Assembly: GCA_050249695.1 (NCBI GenBank)
Contig: JBFWQA010000001.1
Span: 558,001 to 622,000 of the forward strand
Direction: 5' to 3'
Source: JACKJP01 sp050249695
GTDB taxonomy: Bacteria > Pseudomonadota > Alphaproteobacteria > Rhizobiales > Tepidamorphaceae
Length of the DNA: 64,000 nt
The notes under the pieces are model-generated. The model searched no databases. It was given only the letters and a program-made list of their open reading frames with translations, and was not told the origin of the DNA. Both the position numbers and the translations under genes were made by a program. Numbering within the stretch: the first letter of the stretch is position 1; each line of letters starts with the position of its first letter. Below, in pieces: positions 49,931-59,439 of the stretch.

Positions 49931-50122
49931 ATGGGAACGGTCTATTTCGAGTTTCGCGCCATCGGCAATTCGATGCGCGTCGCAGCCGTCGATGCCGACA
50001 GCGGCATTGAGGTGCATGTGATCGCGCCGGCTGGAAGTTCGCGCGCCGATATGGAGCGGATCGCCATGCGCAAGCTGGAACGTCGGCTGGCCCGCGAGCG
50101 AACCGGCGGGCAGGGCGCCTGA
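49931..50122 (+). CDS. Small DUF6898-like protein
   Basis: 63 residues. MGTVYFEFRAIGNSMRVAAVD opens a beta-hairpin-like half (quoted as VYFEFRAIGNSMRVAAVD), with SGIEVHVIAP continuing it, and a basic helix follows (RADMERIAMRKLERRLARER). The same small protein lies between ldtP and glyA in other Hyphomicrobiales, from memory under DUF6898. Function is unknown; no membrane segment or signal peptide is present. Confidence 0.78.
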   Translation: MGTVYFEFRAIGNSMRVAAVDADSGIEVHVIAPAGSSRADMERIAMRKLERRLARERTGGQGA

Positions 50123-50248
50123 TACCCGCTCTGAAAGGTTTGCCCCAAGGGTGTTCTGTGCTATGCGCGGGGTCTGCCGGAGCCGGGTGCTCCGCAAGAC
50201 CGCCGAAACGCTGCCGGCCCGTGCGCCGGCTTTGTAGGGAAGCCCGTC

Positions 50249-51565
50249 ATGACCGCCATTGATCCGGCCGCCAGCAAGCGCGCTGTTGGAGACTTCTTTT
50301 CCGCCGATCTCGCCAGCATAGATCCAGAAATCGCCGGTGCCATCCGAAACGAACTCGGCCGCCAGCGGCACGAGATCGAACTCATCGCCTCGGAGAATAT
50401 CGTCTCCCGCGCCGTGCTCGAGGCGCAGGGCTCGATCATGACCAACAAATATGCCGAGGGCTATCCGGGCAAGCGCTATTATGGCGGCTGCCAGTTCGTC
50501 GACGTTGCAGAGGAACTGGCGATCGAAAGGGCCAAGAAGCTCTTCGGCTGCCAGTTCGCCAACGTCCAGCCCAACTCCGGCAGCCAGATGAACCAGGCGG
50601 TGTTCCTGGCCCTGCTTCAGCCGGGTGACACCTTCATGGGCCTCGACCTCAATTCCGGCGGCCATCTCACGCACGGCTCGCCGGTCAACATGTCCGGCAA
50701 ATGGTTCAACGTCGTCTCCTATGGCGTGCGGCAGGAAGACCACCTGCTCGACATGGATGCCATCGCCGACGCCGCCCAGCAGCACAAGCCGAAGCTCATC
50801 ATCGCCGGCGGCACGGCCTATTCGCGCGTCTGGGACTGGAAGAAATTCCGCGAGATCGCCGATTCCATCGGCGCTTATCTGATGGTCGACATGGCCCATA
50901 TCGCCGGCCTCGTTGCCGGCGGCGCGCATCCCTCGCCTGTGCCGCATGCCCATGTCGTCACCACCACCACGCACAAGTCGCTGCGCGGCCCGCGCGGCGG
51001 CATGATCCTGTGCAATGACGAGGCCATCGCCAAGAAGATCAATTCGGCGGTGTTCCCCGGCCTTCAGGGCGGCCCGCTGATGCACGTGATTGCCGCCAAG
51101 GCGGTGGCATTCCGGGAGGCGCTGCGGCCCGAGTTCAAAGCCTACGCGCATCAGGTCGTCGCCAATGCCAGGGCGCTGGCCGAGAGCCTCAAGGAAACGG
51201 GTCTGGATATCGTGTCCGGCGGTACCGACAATCACCTCATGCTGGTTGACCTGCGGCCCAAGAACGCCACCGGAAAGCGTGCCGAGGCGGCGCTCGGCCG
51301 GGCCAACATCACCTGCAACAAGAACGGCATCCCCTTCGATCCGGAAAAGCCATTCGTGACCTCCGGCGTGCGCCTCGGCACCCCCGCGGGCACGACGCGC
51401 GGTTTCAGCGAGGCCGAGTTCCGTGAGATCGGCAAGCTGATCGCGGAAGTTCTTGACGGCTTGCAGACAGCCAATTCAGATGATGGCAACGCGGCCGTGG
51501 AAGAGGCGGTGCGGAACAAGGTCGTGGCGCTGACGGAGCGTTTTCCGATCTATCCGACGCTCTGA
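50249..51565 (+). CDS. glyA: Serine hydroxymethyltransferase
   Basis: 438 residues. It converts serine and tetrahydrofolate to glycine and methylene-THF. Features: RHEIELIASENIVSRAVLEA, NKYAEGYPGKRYYGGC, ANVQPNSGSQMNQAVF, AYSRVWDWKKFR, DMAHIAGLVAGG, and the PLP-binding Lys243 in TTTTHKSLRGPRGG. It heads the run glyA-nrdR-ribD-ribE-ribH-nusB-thiL; nrdR follows by 29 bases. Confidence 0.97.
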   Translation: MTAIDPAASKRAVGDFFSADLASIDPEIAGAIRNELGRQRHEIELIASENIVSRAVLEAQGSIMTNKYAEGYPGKRYYGGCQFVDVAEELAIERAKKLFGCQFANVQPNSGSQMNQAVFLALLQPGDTFMGLDLNSGGHLTHGSPVNMSGKWFNVVSYGVRQEDHLLDMDAIADAAQQHKPKLIIAGGTAYSRVWDWKKFREIADSIGAYLMVDMAHIAGLVAGGAHPSPVPHAHVVTTTTHKSLRGPRGGMILCNDEAIAKKINSAVFPGLQGGPLMHVIAAKAVAFREALRPEFKAYAHQVVANARALAESLKETGLDIVSGGTDNHLMLVDLRPKNATGKRAEAALGRANITCNKNGIPFDPEKPFVTSGVRLGTPAGTTRGFSEAEFREIGKLIAEVLDGLQTANSDDGNAAVEEAVRNKVVALTERFPIYPTL

Positions 51566-51594
51566 CCGCCGTCTGACCTGGGGGAGAACAGTCC

Positions 51595-52089
51595 GTGCGT
51601 TGTCCGTTTTGCGGCGGTCTTGCGACCCAGGTGAAGGATTCCCGTCCCAGCGAGGACCATGCGGCGATCCGGCGTCGTCGCATTTGTCCCGATTGCGGCC
51701 AGCGCTTCACGACTTTCGAGCGGGTTCAGCTCCGTGAATTGACGGTCATCAAGTCGAGTGGCCGCCGCGTCCCCTTCGATCGCGACAAGATCATGCGGTC
51801 GGTGCAGATCGCCCTGCGCAAGCGCCCCGTCGAGCCGGAACGGATCGAGCGTTTCGTTTCCGGCATCGTCCGCCGGCTGGAAAGCATGGGCGAAAGCGAG
51901 ATCAAGTCGGCGGTCGTCGGCCATCTCGTGATGGAAGGGCTGCGCTCTATGGACGATGTCGCCTATGTCCGTTTTGCTTCCGTTTACAAGAACTTCAGGG
52001 AAGCCAAGGATTTCGAGAAATTTCTTGGCGCATTGACCGAGGACGGAGAGCCGGTTCACGGTTTCGAGGACGACGAACCGGTCGAATGA
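51595..52089 (+). CDS. nrdR: Transcriptional repressor NrdR
   Basis: 164 residues from a GTG at 51595. The zinc ribbon has Cys3, Cys6, Cys31 and Cys34 (RCPFC, ICPDCGQRFTTFER). The ATP-cone (about 49-139) begins VIKSSGRRVPFDRDKI and senses ATP/dATP. With dATP bound, NrdR blocks ribonucleotide reductase promoters at paired boxes. Two such boxes lie upstream of nrdJ at 7488-7534 in this window. The gene sits between glyA and ribD, a usual place. Confidence 0.97.
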   Translation: MRCPFCGGLATQVKDSRPSEDHAAIRRRRICPDCGQRFTTFERVQLRELTVIKSSGRRVPFDRDKIMRSVQIALRKRPVEPERIERFVSGIVRRLESMGESEIKSAVVGHLVMEGLRSMDDVAYVRFASVYKNFREAKDFEKFLGALTEDGEPVHGFEDDEPVE

Positions 52090-52110
52090 CCGGGCTGTCG
52101 CTGCGCGCCG

Positions 52111-53205
52111 ATGCTTTTCCATGACGAGCGATACATGCAGGCCGCCATCCGGCTGGGGCTGCGCCATCGCGGCCTGACGTCGCCCAACCCTTCCGTCGGC
52201 GCGCTGATCGTGAAGGACGGCGCGATCGTGGGGCGTGGCGTCACCGCCGCTGGAGGCCGGCCGCATGCCGAGACCCAGGCTCTGGTGGAGGCGGGGGCCG
52301 CCGCGCGGGGCGCGACGGCCTATGTTTCGCTTGAACCCTGCGCCCATCACGGCCGCACGCCGCCTTGCGCCGAGGCACTGGCCTCGGCCGGCATCGCGTG
52401 GGTCGTGTCGCCGATCGCAGATCCCGATCCGCGCGTCTCCGGCAAGGGCTTTGCAACGCTGCGGGCCGGCGGTGTCGAGGTCTTGACGGACATCTGCGCG
52501 GACGCAGCGCGGCTGTCCCATGCCGGCCATATCCTATCCCGCCGCGCGGGCCGGCCTTTCGTCACCTTGAAGCTGGCGGTGAGCGCCGACGGCTATATCG
52601 CGGCGCCCGGTCCGCGTCCGGTCGCGATCACCGGAGACGAGGCGCGGGCGCACGCGCACATGCTGCGCGCGACGCATGACGCGATTCTCGTCGGCGTCGG
52701 CACCGTGCTCGCCGACGATCCGGCGTTGACATGCCGCCTGCCGGGCATGGGCGCGCAATCGCCGGTTCGCGTCGTTCTCGACCGCCATGGACGGATGCCT
52801 GCGCAGGCGCGGATGCTGACCGACCGGGCCGCGCCGGTCTGGATCGTCGCCGACGAAGGGGTGCGGATCCCGGTCGGCGCGGAGCGGATTTCGCCACGGG
52901 ATGCGGGCGGCGCACAGGAGGTGGGGCCGCTGCTCGCGGCGCTCGGTGGACGCGGCGTCAGCTGGCTGCTCGTCGAAGGCGGCGCGCGGGTCGCCGCAGC
53001 GTTTCTAGCCGCAAGGCTTGCCGATGAAATCGTGATCTACCAGGGCGAGCCAGTGATCGGCGAGGGCGGTCTGCTGCCGTTCGGTTCCGCCGGACTTGCG
53101 GTTCTGGGGGAGGACGGGGCATACACGCTCGTCGAGGAGCGGTATATGGGCCGCGACCGCCTCACCGTCTACCGCCGCGCGGCGCTGGCGGGCGAACTGG
53201 AATAG
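52111..53205 (+). CDS. ribD: Bifunctional riboflavin deaminase/reductase
   Basis: 364 residues. The N-terminal CMP/dCMP-deaminase-like domain (to about 145) has GLTSPNPSVGALIVKDG, PHAETQALVEAG with the zinc His and catalytic Glu, and SLEPCAHHGRTPPC with the two zinc Cys. The C-terminal DHFR-like reductase (about 150-360) has LKLAVSADGYIAA, THDAILVGVGTVLADDPALT and LLVEGGARVAAAF. It carries out two early steps of riboflavin synthesis. ribE follows by 6 bases. No FMN riboswitch is visible in the short spacers. Confidence 0.95.
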   Translation: MLFHDERYMQAAIRLGLRHRGLTSPNPSVGALIVKDGAIVGRGVTAAGGRPHAETQALVEAGAAARGATAYVSLEPCAHHGRTPPCAEALASAGIAWVVSPIADPDPRVSGKGFATLRAGGVEVLTDICADAARLSHAGHILSRRAGRPFVTLKLAVSADGYIAAPGPRPVAITGDEARAHAHMLRATHDAILVGVGTVLADDPALTCRLPGMGAQSPVRVVLDRHGRMPAQARMLTDRAAPVWIVADEGVRIPVGAERISPRDAGGAQEVGPLLAALGGRGVSWLLVEGGARVAAAFLAARLADEIVIYQGEPVIGEGGLLPFGSAGLAVLGEDGAYTLVEERYMGRDRLTVYRRAALAGELE

Positions 53206-53211
53206 AGTGTC

Positions 53212-53832
53212 ATGTTTACCGGCCTCATCACCGATGTCGGGCGTATCGCCGCCATTCAGCCGGTCGCCGGCGGCCTGCGGCTGCGCGTCAGGACGGCGTA
53301 TGATCTTTCCGGCATCGACATCGGCGCCTCGGTCGCCCATGCCGGCGTTTGCCTGACCGTCACCGCAAAAGCGCGGCAGGGCGAGGGCGACTGGTACGAG
53401 GTGGAGGCGTGGGAAGAGGCGCTCCAGCTGTCCACCGTGGGAAGCTGGAAGGAGGGCGACCGGGTCAATCTGGAACGGTCGCTGAAGCTCGGCGACGAAC
53501 TTGGCGGTCATCTCGTGCAGGGCCATGTCGACGGAACGGCCGAGATCGTCGAAGCGACGGATGCTGGCGACGCAAGACGGTTCCTGCTGGAAGCGCCGGC
53601 GCCGCTTGCCCGCTTCATCGCGCCGAAGGGGTCCGTCGCGCTCGATGGGACGTCCCTGACGGTAAACGGGGTTGCGCGGAACCGGTTCGACGTGCTGCTG
53701 ATCCGGCACACGCTGGACGTGACGACCTGGGGCGATCGCCGCGCCGGCGACCGGGTCAACATTGAAGTGGATCAGATGGCCCGCTACGCGGCCCGTCTCA
53801 TGGAGGCCAGGTCTTTTGGAGGCAACGGATAA
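53212..53832 (+). CDS. ribE: Riboflavin synthase, alpha subunit
   Basis: 206 residues. Two tandem lumazine-binding barrels: the first starts MFTGLITDVGRIAAI and the second GHLVQGHVDGTAEIV, each with its conserved Gly/His pattern. LDGTSLTVNGV and LLIRHTLDVTTWG complete the domains. It dismutates two 6,7-dimethyl-8-ribityllumazine molecules. The stop codon directly abuts the ribH ATG. Confidence 0.95.
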   Translation: MFTGLITDVGRIAAIQPVAGGLRLRVRTAYDLSGIDIGASVAHAGVCLTVTAKARQGEGDWYEVEAWEEALQLSTVGSWKEGDRVNLERSLKLGDELGGHLVQGHVDGTAEIVEATDAGDARRFLLEAPAPLARFIAPKGSVALDGTSLTVNGVARNRFDVLLIRHTLDVTTWGDRRAGDRVNIEVDQMARYAARLMEARSFGGNG

Positions 53833-54288
53833 ATGAGTGAACACCGGTTCCTGATCGTCGAGGCGCGGTTCTATGAAAAGCTCGCCGATGCCCAGCTCGA
53901 GGGCGCCGTGGCTGCCCTCGAGGCGGAGGGAATCCCCTATGACCGCGTCACCGTTCCCGGTGTCCTCGAGATTCCCGCCGCCATCTCCTATTCGATGATG
54001 GCCGGTCGCGCCGGCTACGGCCCGCGTTATGATGGCTACGTCGCCCTCGGCTGCGTGATCCGCGGCGAGACGACGCATTACGAGATCGTCTCCAACGAAT
54101 CCGCCCGGGCGCTGATGGATCTTTCGGTCAACAACCACCTGTCTCTCGGCAATGGCATTCTCACGGTCGAAAACGAGGCGCAGGCCTGGGACCGCGCTTT
54201 GCGCGATCGCAAGGACAAGGCCGGCGAAGCGGCCAAGGCTGCGGTCGCGATGATGAGGCTCAAGCAGCAGATGACGGGCGGGCGATGA
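53833..54288 (+). CDS. ribH: 6,7-Dimethyl-8-ribityllumazine synthase
   Basis: 151 residues. Motifs: FLIVEARFYEKLAD, TVPGVLEIPAAI, YVALGCVIRGETTHYEIV with the catalytic His, and NGILTVENEAQAWDRAL. It condenses the ribityl-uracil with 3,4-dihydroxybutanone phosphate. The 3,4-dihydroxybutanone phosphate synthase gene ribB is not in the window. The end overlaps nusB (ATGA). Confidence 0.96.
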   Translation: MSEHRFLIVEARFYEKLADAQLEGAVAALEAEGIPYDRVTVPGVLEIPAAISYSMMAGRAGYGPRYDGYVALGCVIRGETTHYEIVSNESARALMDLSVNNHLSLGNGILTVENEAQAWDRALRDRKDKAGEAAKAAVAMMRLKQQMTGGR

Positions 54289-54797
54289 CGGCAGCCGAAA
54301 AGCGGCGAAAGCCTGGAAAGCCGGATCGCGCCCAACGGCGCGGCGCGGCGCGGCTGGCGGTCGTTCAGGCTCTCTATCAGATGGATATAGGCGGCACCGA
54401 TCTGCCGACGACGCTCTCGCAATTCGAGGCCCATCGCCTCGGCGCGGTGATCGACGACGTGCAGATGCCCGACGCGGACGAAGCCTTCTTCCGCGATATC
54501 CTTGAGGGGGTCGTTTCCGATCAGCGCCGCATCGACCGGGCCGTGAACGAGACGCTGGAGGCGAGCTGGCCGCTGGTGCGGATCGATTCCACGCTGCGGG
54601 CGACGCTGCGGGCGGGCGGTTTTGAGCTCTACAACCGCGCCGATGTGCCCGCGCGCGTCGTCATCAACGAATATGTCGAGGTCGCGAAGGCCTTCTTCAG
54701 CGGCGAGGAAGTCGGCATCGTCAATGGCGTCCTCGACGCGCTTGCGCGGCGCGCGCGGCCGGACGAACTGCCCGCCGGTCAGGATCCGGCAGGATAG
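54285..54797 (+). CDS. nusB: Transcription antitermination factor NusB
   Basis: 170 residues. All-helical NusB fold: RRGAARLAVVQALYQMDIGG, FFRDILEGVVSDQRRIDRAV (within limit), RIDSTLRATLRAGGFEL and VVINEYVEVAKAFFSGEEVG. It binds boxA RNA with NusE during rRNA transcription. The end is 2 bases from the thiL start, and the start overlaps ribH. Confidence 0.95.
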   Translation: MTAAEKRRKPGKPDRAQRRGAARLAVVQALYQMDIGGTDLPTTLSQFEAHRLGAVIDDVQMPDADEAFFRDILEGVVSDQRRIDRAVNETLEASWPLVRIDSTLRATLRAGGFELYNRADVPARVVINEYVEVAKAFFSGEEVGIVNGVLDALARRARPDELPAGQDPAG

Positions 54798-54799
54798 CG

Positions 54800-55813
54800 A
54801 TGAGCGGGCCGATCTCTTCGGAAGAAGACATCATCGCCCGGTATCTGCGGCCGCTGACCGCGCGCGCGCCGGGCGCGCTCGATCTGCGCGACGATGCAGC
54901 CCTCATCAGCCCCAAGGCGGGAACCGAGCTGGTGGTGACGACCGACATGCTGGTCGCCGGCGTCCATTTTCTCGCCGACGCGCCGCCGCGCGATATCGCC
55001 ACCAAGGCGGTGACCGCGAATCTCTCCGATCTCGTGGCCAAGGGCGCGGAACCGGTCGGCTACCTTATGGCCTGCGCGCTGCCCGGCGAACCGGATGAAG
55101 CGTGGCTCGCCGAGTTCACCGCCGGCCTCGACGCGCACATGCACGGCCTGCTGCTCGGCGGCGATCTGACCCGGACCGATGGACCGCTCGCCATCACCAT
55201 CGTCGCCATCGGCGAGGTTCCGGCGGGCAGGATGGTAAGGCGATCGCGGGGAAAGGCCGGTGACGAGCTTTTTCTCACCGGCCCCGTCGGCAGCGCGGCG
55301 CTGGGTCTGCGTCTGCTGCAGGAGCCAGGTCTTGAAGCCGAGCTCGGCCTGACGAAGGAGGAGGCCTCGCATTTCGTGGCGGCGACGCGCGCGCCGGTGG
55401 TGAACAGGCCCTCCGAAACGGCCGCGCTGCTGCGCGACAAGGCGGCCGCGGCAATGGATGTCTCCGACGGACTGCTCATCGACCTGGAAAGGCTGTGCCG
55501 GGCTTCCGCCGCCGGCGCCCGCGTCGAAGCGGCGGCAGTCCCGCTTGCGCCGGCGGCCAGGCGCCTGGTCGAGGCCGGCAAGGTCTCGCTGCTCGATCTG
55601 GCGACGGGCGGCGACGACTATGTCGCCTTGTTCGCCGTAGGCCCCGGCAGTTCGGTTGATATCGGCGCGGGATCTGCGGGGCCGGTCTTCCGGATCGGTC
55701 GCCTGACCGCCGAGGATGAGGGGATCGCGGTGCTCGATGGCGATGGCCGCCCGATGGCGCTGCCGGTGAAGCGTGGCTATGATCATTTCCCGGGCGGGAA
55801 GAGGGGCGGATGA
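54800..55813 (+). CDS. thiL: Thiamine-monophosphate kinase
   Basis: 337 residues. It phosphorylates thiamine monophosphate to the active diphosphate. The AIR-synthase-like fold shows LDLRDDAALISPKAGTELVV (at the limit), TDMLVAGVHF, ATKAVTANLSDLVAKGAEP, LLLGGDLTRTDGP, AAAMDVSDGLLIDLERL and DLATGGDDYVALFAV. Magnesium- and ATP-binding Asp residues are in place. The stop overlaps the MFS gene (ATGA). Confidence 0.95.
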   Translation: MSGPISSEEDIIARYLRPLTARAPGALDLRDDAALISPKAGTELVVTTDMLVAGVHFLADAPPRDIATKAVTANLSDLVAKGAEPVGYLMACALPGEPDEAWLAEFTAGLDAHMHGLLLGGDLTRTDGPLAITIVAIGEVPAGRMVRRSRGKAGDELFLTGPVGSAALGLRLLQEPGLEAELGLTKEEASHFVAATRAPVVNRPSETAALLRDKAAAAMDVSDGLLIDLERLCRASAAGARVEAAAVPLAPAARRLVEAGKVSLLDLATGGDDYVALFAVGPGSSVDIGAGSAGPVFRIGRLTAEDEGIAVLDGDGRPMALPVKRGYDHFPGGKRGG

Positions 55814-57003
55814 GCGAATTCATCGATGACGGCATGGCCCGGCGAAACGCGTTCGTGCTCGCCGTGTCGCAATCCATCGCGGGTGCGCTGGCGCCCATGG
55901 CGATAACGATGGGAGGCCTTGCCGGCTCTTACCTTCTCGGCGCCGACAAGTCGCTCGCGACGCTCCCCGTCACCGGCTTCGTCCTCGGCACTGCCTTCGG
56001 TACGATCCCCGCCGCCCATCTGATGCGCTATGTCGGGCGCAGGAACGGCTTCATCACCGGAACGTTCATCGCGCTCATCGGCGCGCTCGTCTCCATGGTG
56101 GCGGTCCTGCGGGAGAGCTTCTGGCTGTTTTTCATCGGCCATGTCGCCATCGGTTTCGCCGCCGCCTTCGTGCAGCAGTACAGGTTCGCCGCCGCCGACA
56201 CGGCGAGCGCGGCTTTAAAGCCGAAGATGATCTCGTGGGTCATGTTCGGCGGGGTCGGCGCGGCCATCGTCGGGCCGCAGGCGGTGATTTTCACGAAGGA
56301 TCTTCTGTCGCCGGTGCCGTTCGCCGGCGCCTATGGCGGCGCGGCCGTCCTCGCTTTGTTGGGCGGGACCGTCCTGCTGCTGCTTCGAACGCCCCCGGTG
56401 ACGGACGCCCAGGTCGAGGCCAGCGGGCGCAGTCTCCGGCAGATCATATCGCAGCCGCGTTTCGTCATCGCGGTTCTCTGCGCCATTTGCTCCTATTCGA
56501 TCATGAGCTTCGTCATGACCGCCGCGCCGCTGGCGATGATCGCCTGCAATCACAGTCAGGCGGAAGCAGCGCTCGGAATCCAGTGGCACGTGCTTGCGAT
56601 GTTCCTGCCTAGCTTCTTCACGGGCAATCTGATTGCCCGATTCGGCAAGGAGCGGGTCGTCGTCGCAGGGCTGGGGTTGCTTGTCGCCTGCGCCATCGTC
56701 GGCCTGACCGGCGTGGAACTCGCCAATTTCTGGATCGCGCTCGTTCTTCTCGGCGTGGGATGGAATTTCGGCTTCATCGGGGCGACCGCGATGGTCGCCG
56801 ATACCTATGAACATTCCGAACGCGCGACGGTTCAGGGAGTCAACGATTTCCTCGTGTTCGGCTTCGTCGCCTTCGCGTCCTTCATGTCCGGAAACCTGCT
56901 CAACGACTATGGCTGGGACACGCTGCTGATTGTGGTATTCCCGATGGCGGCCCTGGCATTCGCGGCGCTAGCCTGGGCGCGTGTCGCGTTGCCGCGTCCA
57001 TGA
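55810..57003 (+). CDS. MFS transporter
   Basis: 397 residues with about 12 hydrophobic segments. The loop after helix 2 has HLMRYVGRRNGF, the MFS motif A-like basic segment, and a second copy lies near LIARFGKERVVVAG after helix 8. No large soluble domain is present. It probably exports or imports a small molecule across the inner membrane; the substrate is unknown. It is translationally coupled to thiL (ATGA), which might hint at a thiamine- or flavin-related cargo, but this is only positional. A 12-base palindrome GCCCCGCGGGGC lies downstream at 57084-57095. Confidence 0.9.
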   Translation: MSEFIDDGMARRNAFVLAVSQSIAGALAPMAITMGGLAGSYLLGADKSLATLPVTGFVLGTAFGTIPAAHLMRYVGRRNGFITGTFIALIGALVSMVAVLRESFWLFFIGHVAIGFAAAFVQQYRFAAADTASAALKPKMISWVMFGGVGAAIVGPQAVIFTKDLLSPVPFAGAYGGAAVLALLGGTVLLLLRTPPVTDAQVEASGRSLRQIISQPRFVIAVLCAICSYSIMSFVMTAAPLAMIACNHSQAEAALGIQWHVLAMFLPSFFTGNLIARFGKERVVVAGLGLLVACAIVGLTGVELANFWIALVLLGVGWNFGFIGATAMVADTYEHSERATVQGVNDFLVFGFVAFASFMSGNLLNDYGWDTLLIVVFPMAALAFAALAWARVALPRP

Positions 57004-57206
57004 CGCCCAAGGCCGGTTCGCAGCCATTCCAGCATGCGGTTGCCTAGCGGCGACATTTTCACTAAGTTCCGCGCCGAACTGCGGCCCCGCGGGGCGGTGT
57101 CCGAGTCTGTCCGGACCAAACGGGAGGATCCGGAGAGCGGCAGCACCGGCGGGACGCAGATACAAGACGTGAATCATATCCATTCAGACAAAACGGGGCA
57201 AAACCC

Positions 57207-59348
57207 ATGACACTCGCTCTTTGGGCCATTATCGCCTGCGGCGTGTTGTCGATCGTGTACGGCATCTGGGCGATTCAGTCCGTGATGTCGGCCGATGCCG
57301 GCAACAAGCGCATGCAGGAAATCGCCGGTGCGATCCAGGAAGGCGCAACCGCCTATCTGTCGCGCCAATACACCACCATCGCCATCGTCGGCGTTGTCGT
57401 TTTCCTGCTTTCCTGGTGGCTGCTTTCGATCTACGCCGCCATCGGCTTTCTGATCGGCGCGGTCCTGTCGGGCGCGGCAGGCTTCATCGGCATGCACGTC
57501 TCGGTGCGTGCCAATGTGCGGACCGCGCAGGCCTCTTCCAAGGGATTGGCCGAAGGGCTGGAAATCGCTTTCAAGTCAGGTGCGATCACCGGCATGCTGG
57601 TCGCCGGTCCGGCGCTCCTTGGCGTGGCGGTCTATTTCTTCGTGCTCACCAGCGCGCTCGGCTTTGCCCCGGCGGACCGTACCGTGATCGATTCGCTCGT
57701 CGCGCTCGGCTTCGGCGCGTCGCTGATTTCCATCTTCGCCCGCCTGGGCGGCGGTATCTTCACCAAGGGCGCTGACGTTGGCGGCGATCTGGTCGGCAAG
57801 GTGGAAGCCGGTATCCCCGAAGACGATCCGCGCAACCCGGCGACGATCGCCGACAATGTCGGCGACAATGTCGGCGACTGCGCCGGCATGGCCGCCGATC
57901 TGTTCGAAACCTATGCGGTGACGATTGTCGCCACCATGGTGCTCGGCGCGATCTTCTTCGCCGGTAGCACGGTGCTGGAATCGGTCATGGTCTATCCGCT
58001 CGCGATCTGCGCGGCCTGCATCATCACCTCGATCATCGGCACCTTCTTCGTCAAGCTCGGCGCCAATGGATCGATCATGGGCGCGCTCTATAAGGGCCTC
58101 ATCGTCACGGGCGTCCTCTCGATCGTGGGCCTCGGCGCCGCGACCTCGCTGACCATCGGCTGGGATTCGATCGGCACCGTCGCCGGACGCGAGATAACGG
58201 GTCTGAACCTGTTCCTCTGCGGTCTGATCGGCCTTGCGGTGACGGCGCTTATCGTCGTCATCACCGAGTACTACACGGGCACCAACAAGCGCCCGGTGAA
58301 TTCGATCGCGCAGGCGTCCGTCACCGGCCACGGCACCAACGTCATCCAGGGCCTCGCGGTGTCGCTGGAATCGACGGCGCTGCCCGCGATCGTGATCGTC
58401 GGCGGCATCATCTCGACCTATCAGCTGGCCGGTCTGTTCGGCACCGGCATCGCCGTGACGGCGATGCTCGGCATCGCCGGCATGATCGTTGCGCTCGACG
58501 CCTTCGGCCCGGTCACCGACAATGCCGGCGGCATCGCCGAGATGTCGGAGCTGCCGCCGGAGGTGCGCAAGACCACCGACGCGCTCGACGCGGTCGGCAA
58601 TACGACCAAGGCCGTGACCAAGGGCTATGCCATCGGTTCGGCGGGTCTCGGCGCGCTGGTGCTGTTCGCCGCCTACTCCAACGACCTGCAATATTTCATC
58701 GCGAATTCGGGCCAGTACCCCTATTTCGCCGGCATGGGCGAGGTCTCCTTCGACCTTTCCAACCCCTATGTCGTTGCCGGTCTGATCTTCGGCGGCCTGA
58801 TCCCGTATCTCTTCGGCGGTATCGCCATGACGGCCGTCGGTCGCGCCGGCGGTGCCGTGGTCGAGGAGGTGCGTCGCCAGTTCAAGGAGAAGCCGGGCAT
58901 CATGAAGGGCAAGGATCGCCCCGACTATGCCCGCGCGGTCGACATGCTGACCAAGGCGGCCATCCGTGAAATGATCATCCCGTCTCTGCTGCCGGTGCTC
59001 GCGCCGCTCGTCGTCTATTTCGGCGTGCTGCTGATCTCCGGCTCGCGTGCGTCCGCCTTCGCGGCGCTTGGCGCGTCCCTGCTCGGCGTGATCGTGAACG
59101 GCCTGTTCGTCGCCATATCGATGACTTCGGGCGGCGGCGCCTGGGACAACGCCAAGAAGTCCTTCGAGGACGGCTTCGTCGACAAGGACGGCGTCAGGCA
59201 CGTGAAGGGTTCCGAGGCCCACAAAGCCTCCGTCACCGGCGATACGGTCGGCGACCCCTACAAGGATACGGCCGGTCCCGCGGTCAACCCCGCGATCAAG
59301 ATCACCAACATCGTGGCGCTGCTGCTGCTGGCGGTGCTCGCACACTGA
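57207..59348 (+). CDS. hppA: K+-insensitive proton-translocating pyrophosphatase
   Basis: 713 residues with about 16 membrane helices. It couples hydrolysis of pyrophosphate to proton export. Signature regions: GGGIFTKGADVGGDLVGKVE (quoted to limit), EDDPRNPATIADNVGDNVGD, DAFGPVTDNAGGIAEMS, and ISMTSGGGAWDNAKK. Lys468 in VGNTTKAVTKGYAIGSA marks the potassium-independent class; potassium-dependent members have Ala there. A strong two-way terminator follows. Confidence 0.97.
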   Translation: MTLALWAIIACGVLSIVYGIWAIQSVMSADAGNKRMQEIAGAIQEGATAYLSRQYTTIAIVGVVVFLLSWWLLSIYAAIGFLIGAVLSGAAGFIGMHVSVRANVRTAQASSKGLAEGLEIAFKSGAITGMLVAGPALLGVAVYFFVLTSALGFAPADRTVIDSLVALGFGASLISIFARLGGGIFTKGADVGGDLVGKVEAGIPEDDPRNPATIADNVGDNVGDCAGMAADLFETYAVTIVATMVLGAIFFAGSTVLESVMVYPLAICAACIITSIIGTFFVKLGANGSIMGALYKGLIVTGVLSIVGLGAATSLTIGWDSIGTVAGREITGLNLFLCGLIGLAVTALIVVITEYYTGTNKRPVNSIAQASVTGHGTNVIQGLAVSLESTALPAIVIVGGIISTYQLAGLFGTGIAVTAMLGIAGMIVALDAFGPVTDNAGGIAEMSELPPEVRKTTDALDAVGNTTKAVTKGYAIGSAGLGALVLFAAYSNDLQYFIANSGQYPYFAGMGEVSFDLSNPYVVAGLIFGGLIPYLFGGIAMTAVGRAGGAVVEEVRRQFKEKPGIMKGKDRPDYARAVDMLTKAAIREMIIPSLLPVLAPLVVYFGVLLISGSRASAFAALGASLLGVIVNGLFVAISMTSGGGAWDNAKKSFEDGFVDKDGVRHVKGSEAHKASVTGDTVGDPYKDTAGPAVNPAIKITNIVALLLLAVLAH

Positions 59349-59375
59349 TCCGGACGGAACGGTGAGAAAAAAAGA

Positions 59376-59405
59376 CCCCGCGAGGCTTCTGCTTCGCGGG
59401 GTTTT
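59376..59405. terminator. Bidirectional terminator between hppA and bamE
   Basis: CCCCGCGA (59376-59383) pairs with TCGCGGGG (59394-59401); TTTT follows, and a run of seven A residues lies just before on the left. It can serve hppA (plus) and bamE (minus), whose stops flank it. Confidence 0.85.
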
Positions 59406-59439
59406 GCTTTTCGGGGACCTCGGCGAGCCTTCGCGGCGA

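Noticed and set aside
48650..51235. 861-codon minus-strand frame opposite ldtP, the small DUF6898-like gene and glyA
   Set aside because: It crosses two intergenic spaces and three well-supported genes, and shows only His/Arg/Asp/Gly-rich mirror sequence.
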